A DNA stretch of 34,369 bases from Asterionellopsis glacialis (taxonomy: Eukaryota; Bacillariophyta; Plagiogrammaphyceae; Rhaphoneidales; Asterionellopsidaceae), in the NCBI GenBank assembly GCA_014885115.2, contig WKLE02000041.1, positions 1 through 34,369 on the forward strand, read 5' to 3'. The first letter of the stretch is position 1; the number at the start of each line of letters is the position of its first letter. A program made the translations under genes and the position numbers. Positions 30,855 through 34,369 of this stretch are shown here, piece after piece. The notes under the pieces are model-generated. The model saw nothing but the letters and a program-made list of their open reading frames with translations. It was not told where the DNA came from and searched no databases.

Positions 30855-31024
30855 GTAAGTAATATTTGAAGGACGAGGATTTTTAGGTCAAAGATAATGT
30901 GTAACATCTACTTTTTTTTAAATTACTTTGTATGAAACTTACTATGATATAGACTTACACAATATTATGACAAAAAGAAACAATCAAAATAATGCCTATT
31001 ATTTTTTTATGATTGTATTTTAAG
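30855..31024 (+). other. Candidate intron
   Basis: GTAAGT at 30855 and a T-rich tract ending TTTTAAG at 31024 bound 170 AT-rich bases full of stops. Coding signal resumes at once on the right (VVGKSKWKRLI). The phase does not join perfectly with this exact pair of sites, so either the borders differ or the gene has decayed. Confidence 0.35.
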
Positions 31025-31349
31025 ATGTGTTGTTGGCAAGTCCAAATGGAAACGTCTTATTAGACAAAATGAACCTATCAGTAACTTAGAGTCAGCATCA
31101 GATGAGGCATTTGCATTATTGTTGCTACTAAATAGTTGGAAAAGATGGGAATCTATTTTCCAACATAATCCACCTAATCCAAGAAAAGTCAAAGGCCGCT
31201 ATGCCAAAGACCAAGGGGAAGACATCACAAGTTTTGATGGATGCACTACTGCAGGACTTCATAAGTACAATAGCCTTATTTTTGATGTAATCAAAGACAG
31301 AAAGCAAAATGAAGTATTTGACAGAGTCTACATCACATGTTTGACCTAA
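31025..31349 (+). pseudogene. SDEAFALL-family gene, conserved domain
   Basis: The segment reads KSKWKRLIRQ, then SASDEAFALLLLLNSWKRWESIF, then GCTTAGLHKYNSLIFDVIKDRK and a stop at 31347-31349. The order, an SDEAFALL-x-NxW motif followed about 40 residues later by a G-x(5)-G-L-x-x-(Y/F)N motif and DR, matches a recurring transposon-associated family that I know only as hypothetical proteins. Most of the frame lies between 31025 and 31349 without interruption. It is the best-preserved part of this gene. Confidence 0.5.
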
Positions 31350-31401
31350 AAGTGCTTGCCTCAGTTGAATGGTACACGTAAGTTGCAAGTTTTGAGTAGA
31401 G

Positions 31402-31899
31402 ATGCTAAGCAACATAAGCAAATTGTTGTCTTTAATGGATACAGGGACACTGAAAATGATTTTTTATGACAGGCTTAAAAAAACAACTAAAAATGAACAA
31501 GAAGACAACCAAGCCAAGCATCTCTTCCAGCCACCACCCTCTTGGACAACTACTACAACCAGTGTGTCACAGTGTTCACCATTATTTGTCCCTAGCTCTT
31601 TAGTTCCATCAGTACCAGTTGCTAGCATGAATAGTAAGCCTGAAGAAAGTGTACTAAGAAACGCAACACTATCAGATGAGTCTAACACAATGGTTACTGA
31701 TACTAAATAGGTGAAGGTTAAACAGGAACTCATTTTTGATGAAAACAAAAACAAACAAAAATTCAAAGTTAAACATGAAGCTGGAGCAATAAATAACAAT
31801 AAGAATGAAGCTGGAGGAATGAATAACAGGAAAACTTGGTCACAAACTCAACCAGTGGCAAATTCCTTACGTAAAAGAGCTCAATATTTAGATAGGTAA
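31402..31899 (+). pseudogene. SDEAFALL-family gene, C-terminal low-complexity part
   Basis: A phase-continuous stretch interrupted once by TAG at 31708-31710. It is Lys-rich, then Pro/Ser/Thr-rich (PPPSWTTTTTSVS, PSSLVPSVPVAS), then Lys/Asn-rich with duplicated KNEAGG and KHEAGA motifs, ending RKRAQYLDR. It probably forms the disordered tail of the preceding gene. No domain is recognised. Confidence 0.4.
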
Positions 31900-32514
31900 A
31901 TTTTGGCCCCCTTTGGCCTTACTTCATTAGTATTAGGATGTATTGTTTCTAGGACCCATTCAATAAAAACTTTTTTTCATAATCAGTGTTTTTTCTTGAA
32001 TGAGTGGATGAATGAATGAGAAAATAGTGCATTGCATCATCTTAAAAAAATAATACGAAATAATTGTTTTGAGTACATATTTTTTTTGCAACATCATTGC
32101 CAAAAAAGTGATTGTGACGCAAAAATATAATGAGGGGAGAAAGCAGTCAAATTATGAGTATCAAATAATATATGTTACTTGTGTACAATATTTTTGTGTC
32201 ACATGAACAAAATTTATGTCTCTCATGGCAAAAACATTATGTCACCTGTACATTTTTTTCTATGCCTCTTGGTACCTGAAAATATGCGCACATGGAGCAT
32301 AAAATAAATTCAATGGACAGACCAAAATTATGCACAATACGTGCATTGATTTAGTTCACTCCCTGTCTTATGCTGGGGCATAATTTTTGCCTTACTTATA
32401 AGGTTATATGAAATTATGTGCTGAGAGGCATGGGATTCCCTTCTGATATATTGGAATTACGTTCTCTATTGTGTTGATCTTGGTTGCCAGTGCATCACTT
32501 CTGCTAGGCTAGCA
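31900..32514. other. Gene-free AT-rich stretch
   Basis: No coding signal or RNA gene recognised. TGTCTCTCATGG, AATTATG and similar short motifs recur, but no ordered repeat was found. Confidence 0.5.
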
Positions 32515-34369
32515 ATGACAGGAGGACAACCACCAAGACCACCCCCTTTAAATCATGATACTCAAACAGAATGCACTCTTCCATTAGTTTACAATAAGCA
32601 ACCCGTTAGATTATCAAGTACTACCTCTATTTTGAAGGAAGATGAAGATGTATTTGCATTCATAGCTGATGGAAAAAGGAGAACTGCTGCAGCTAAAAGG
32701 AAAGCAAAATCAAGGGCAACTTCATAAATAGTATCATCAATCACCAATCTACCAAAGGACCAAAGGGTAGTGGGATTAAGAGGTGCATTAGTTCATCTGT
32801 CGTTAAGGGAAACTGTGGCAAAAAATGCTTTTAGTGGTTTAGAAGAAGATAATGATGGTGCAAGAAGTAGTCTTGAACAAAAAAAAGATTTCAAGAGCTG
32901 TTGTTGCTGGCAGGAAGGAAAGAGGCAGGATGGATGATGACAAAGCATCATCCATTAAAACCATCCTTACATTCATGGTACCATCTCCTGATAAAGAAGG
33001 AGCAATCAGCAGTAGAATGGTTCATGAACAATTCCAAAATATTCCCTGGAGTACTTTCAGAAGAAAATTCAAAAATGCTGCAAAAAAAGGGCACAACTCA
33101 CTAAAAAAACAAGGATTTCATGTGGAGCAGAATTAAAAGCATGAAGGGATACAGCAAAGTATCACCTACATTAAAAAAGAAAACATCACATGAGTGGATC
33201 ATCAATCATGCTTCTGCGATAGCATCTCCTATCAAGAAGGATACATTGAAGGTGAGGGATCCTGAAACTGGCTTGAGAAGAAAAGTTGTGAACAAGCTTT
33301 TGCTAGAAATTTCTGTAAGAGAAGTGCACAATGATCTGTTGGACAAAAAAAGGGGGTTGGGTAAATTAGTTAGGGACAAAAAGGCAGACCACTTATAAGT
33401 GATACTGCCCTTTGTTATTTACTTCCAGAGGAGTTAAGAAAGATGGCACCACGCCATAAACAAATGTGTGGATGTGAAACATGCATCATTATCAACAGCC
33501 ATCAGCAGTCCTTAAATGCTTGGAGACACCGGCACATGTGCACTCTTGAACTGTTAATAGCTAGTTACACAGACATCCAAGTACAAAACCAAAAAAAGGA
33601 AGAGCTCCATAAGTGCAAAATTGCATGTTTTTCCAACTAACACTAGCTGGCATGAAAAACCAGCTGATGCTATTCCTTGTGTTATGTGTCAACCAACCAA
33701 CAATTCGGAGCTCAATAAATGGGGTTGTGTTCTACATAGGTGCTCAAAATGTCATGATTTCAATATTCCAGAAGAGGAAAAGAATTCACAAGAAAATGCC
33801 CCAAAAATCCGATTTCACGTTAATAAAAAAGTTACCAAGTGCATATCTCATGGAAAACTTCCATTAAACTCCAAGACATGTGAGGAATTCAATAGTAACA
33901 CACAAGAGTGACAAGAAAGGAAAGGCACAAACAAGGAAGCACTTGATGTTTCTGGAGAAGCCCATTGGTGTTTTCATGAAGGACTATTGCATCCCTCTTT
34001 TTAGAAAATATGCTAGCCATCTTAATCATGTCATCATTCTTTCCAAAAGGCATACTGGAAAACAAAGACAAGATACATTTGATTCGAGATGTGGTAATGT
34101 CAAAACCAGACGTTATTATGCAGAATGTCTTGCTGCCAAGTTCAATATGGAAATTCAAAGTGATCCAATAAATGGACAGTCACTCTCAATTGAGGGTAGT
34201 ACTGCAGAATTTTTTGAAAATGACTTGGAAACCAAAATGGAATTCCATTCCCATTTTTTGGACAACAGTAGACAGGATGCTGTCAGTACCCATGCCCACA
34301 TGATAGTTTTATTAAAGGCACTTACCTGTAGGAATCTTATAGGAGCACATCTGTATACAACAATGTTTG
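32515..34369 (+). pseudogene. MCGCE-family transposon gene, 5' part, cut by window end
   Basis: A chain of plus-strand frames from ATG 32515. First is a Pro-rich start and a basic patch (KRRTAAAKRKAKSRA); a TAA at 32725-32727 sits in phase. A frame change in the A run at 32879-32886 gives KEGAISSRMVHEQFQNIPWSTF, and a later frame gives HEWIINHASAIASPIKKDTL. Then come APRHKQMCGCETC with AWRHRHM, an IPCVMCQ ... WGCVLHRCSKCHDFNIPE zinc-binding segment, and KCISHGKLPL. Finally an open part (33900-34369) reads GVFMKDYCIPLFRKYASHL, RRYYAECLAAKFNMEIQ, LSIEGSTAEFF and HSHFLDNSRQDAVSTHAHM. This order matches a large hypothetical protein repeated in diatom genomes, probably a transposase; its C-terminus lies beyond the window. 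Confidence 0.6.

Overview
This window reads as nuclear DNA of a eukaryotic microalga, most likely a diatom or a close stramenopile relative. It is AT-rich and contains no recognisable host housekeeping gene. Nearly all coding signal is transposable-element protein. The gag, LINE and transposase sequences resemble families I know from diatom genomes; this is recall, not a search result. No rRNA, tRNA, CRISPR array or bacterial-type operon was seen. Layout, left to right. (1) 372-1507: remnant of a minus-strand Ty3/gypsy retrotransposon, with one LTR and the 3' part of integrase. (2) 1508-3314: gene-free DNA with a 133-bp gap-free foldback and other palindromes. (3) 3315-20680: a DNA transposon (A) with a Plavaka/CACTA-like plus-strand transposase. 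Its N-terminal C2H2 finger (3315-3687) is separated from its DDE domain (15653-17797) by about 12 kb of later insertions. A convergent minus-strand gene (about 20680-17826) encodes a PHD-like finger, a Ulp1/C48-like peptidase, a tandem-repeat region and a second, papain-like cysteine peptidase. (4) 3688-15652: the invader of transposon A, a minus-strand Ty3/gypsy element. A degenerate plus-strand LINE (6958-about 14230) with ORF1, APE endonuclease, RT, RNase H and a zinc-finger tail sits inside it. (5) 20990-26281: a second transposon of similar layout (B), with a plus-strand transposase C-terminal half facing a decayed minus-strand accessory gene. (6) 26928-28397: an unrecognised reading frame that stays in phase through three different stop codons. 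(7) 30157-31899: a decayed gene carrying a conserved SDEAFALL-type domain, with a possible intron. (8) 32515-34369: start of another transposon-type gene of the MCGCE family, cut by the window edge. How the parts relate: the nesting gives a relative order. Transposon A came first, the gypsy element then split its transposase at an Asn/Asp linker, and the LINE lies between two gypsy gag fragments. Almost everything is broken. Some genes carry only in-frame stops. Others carry frameshifts concentrated at A/T homopolymers, which may be genuine decay or uncorrected long-read error. The most distinctive item is the transposon A accessory gene, which pairs two unrelated cysteine-peptidase modules with a zinc finger and a recently duplicated repeat.
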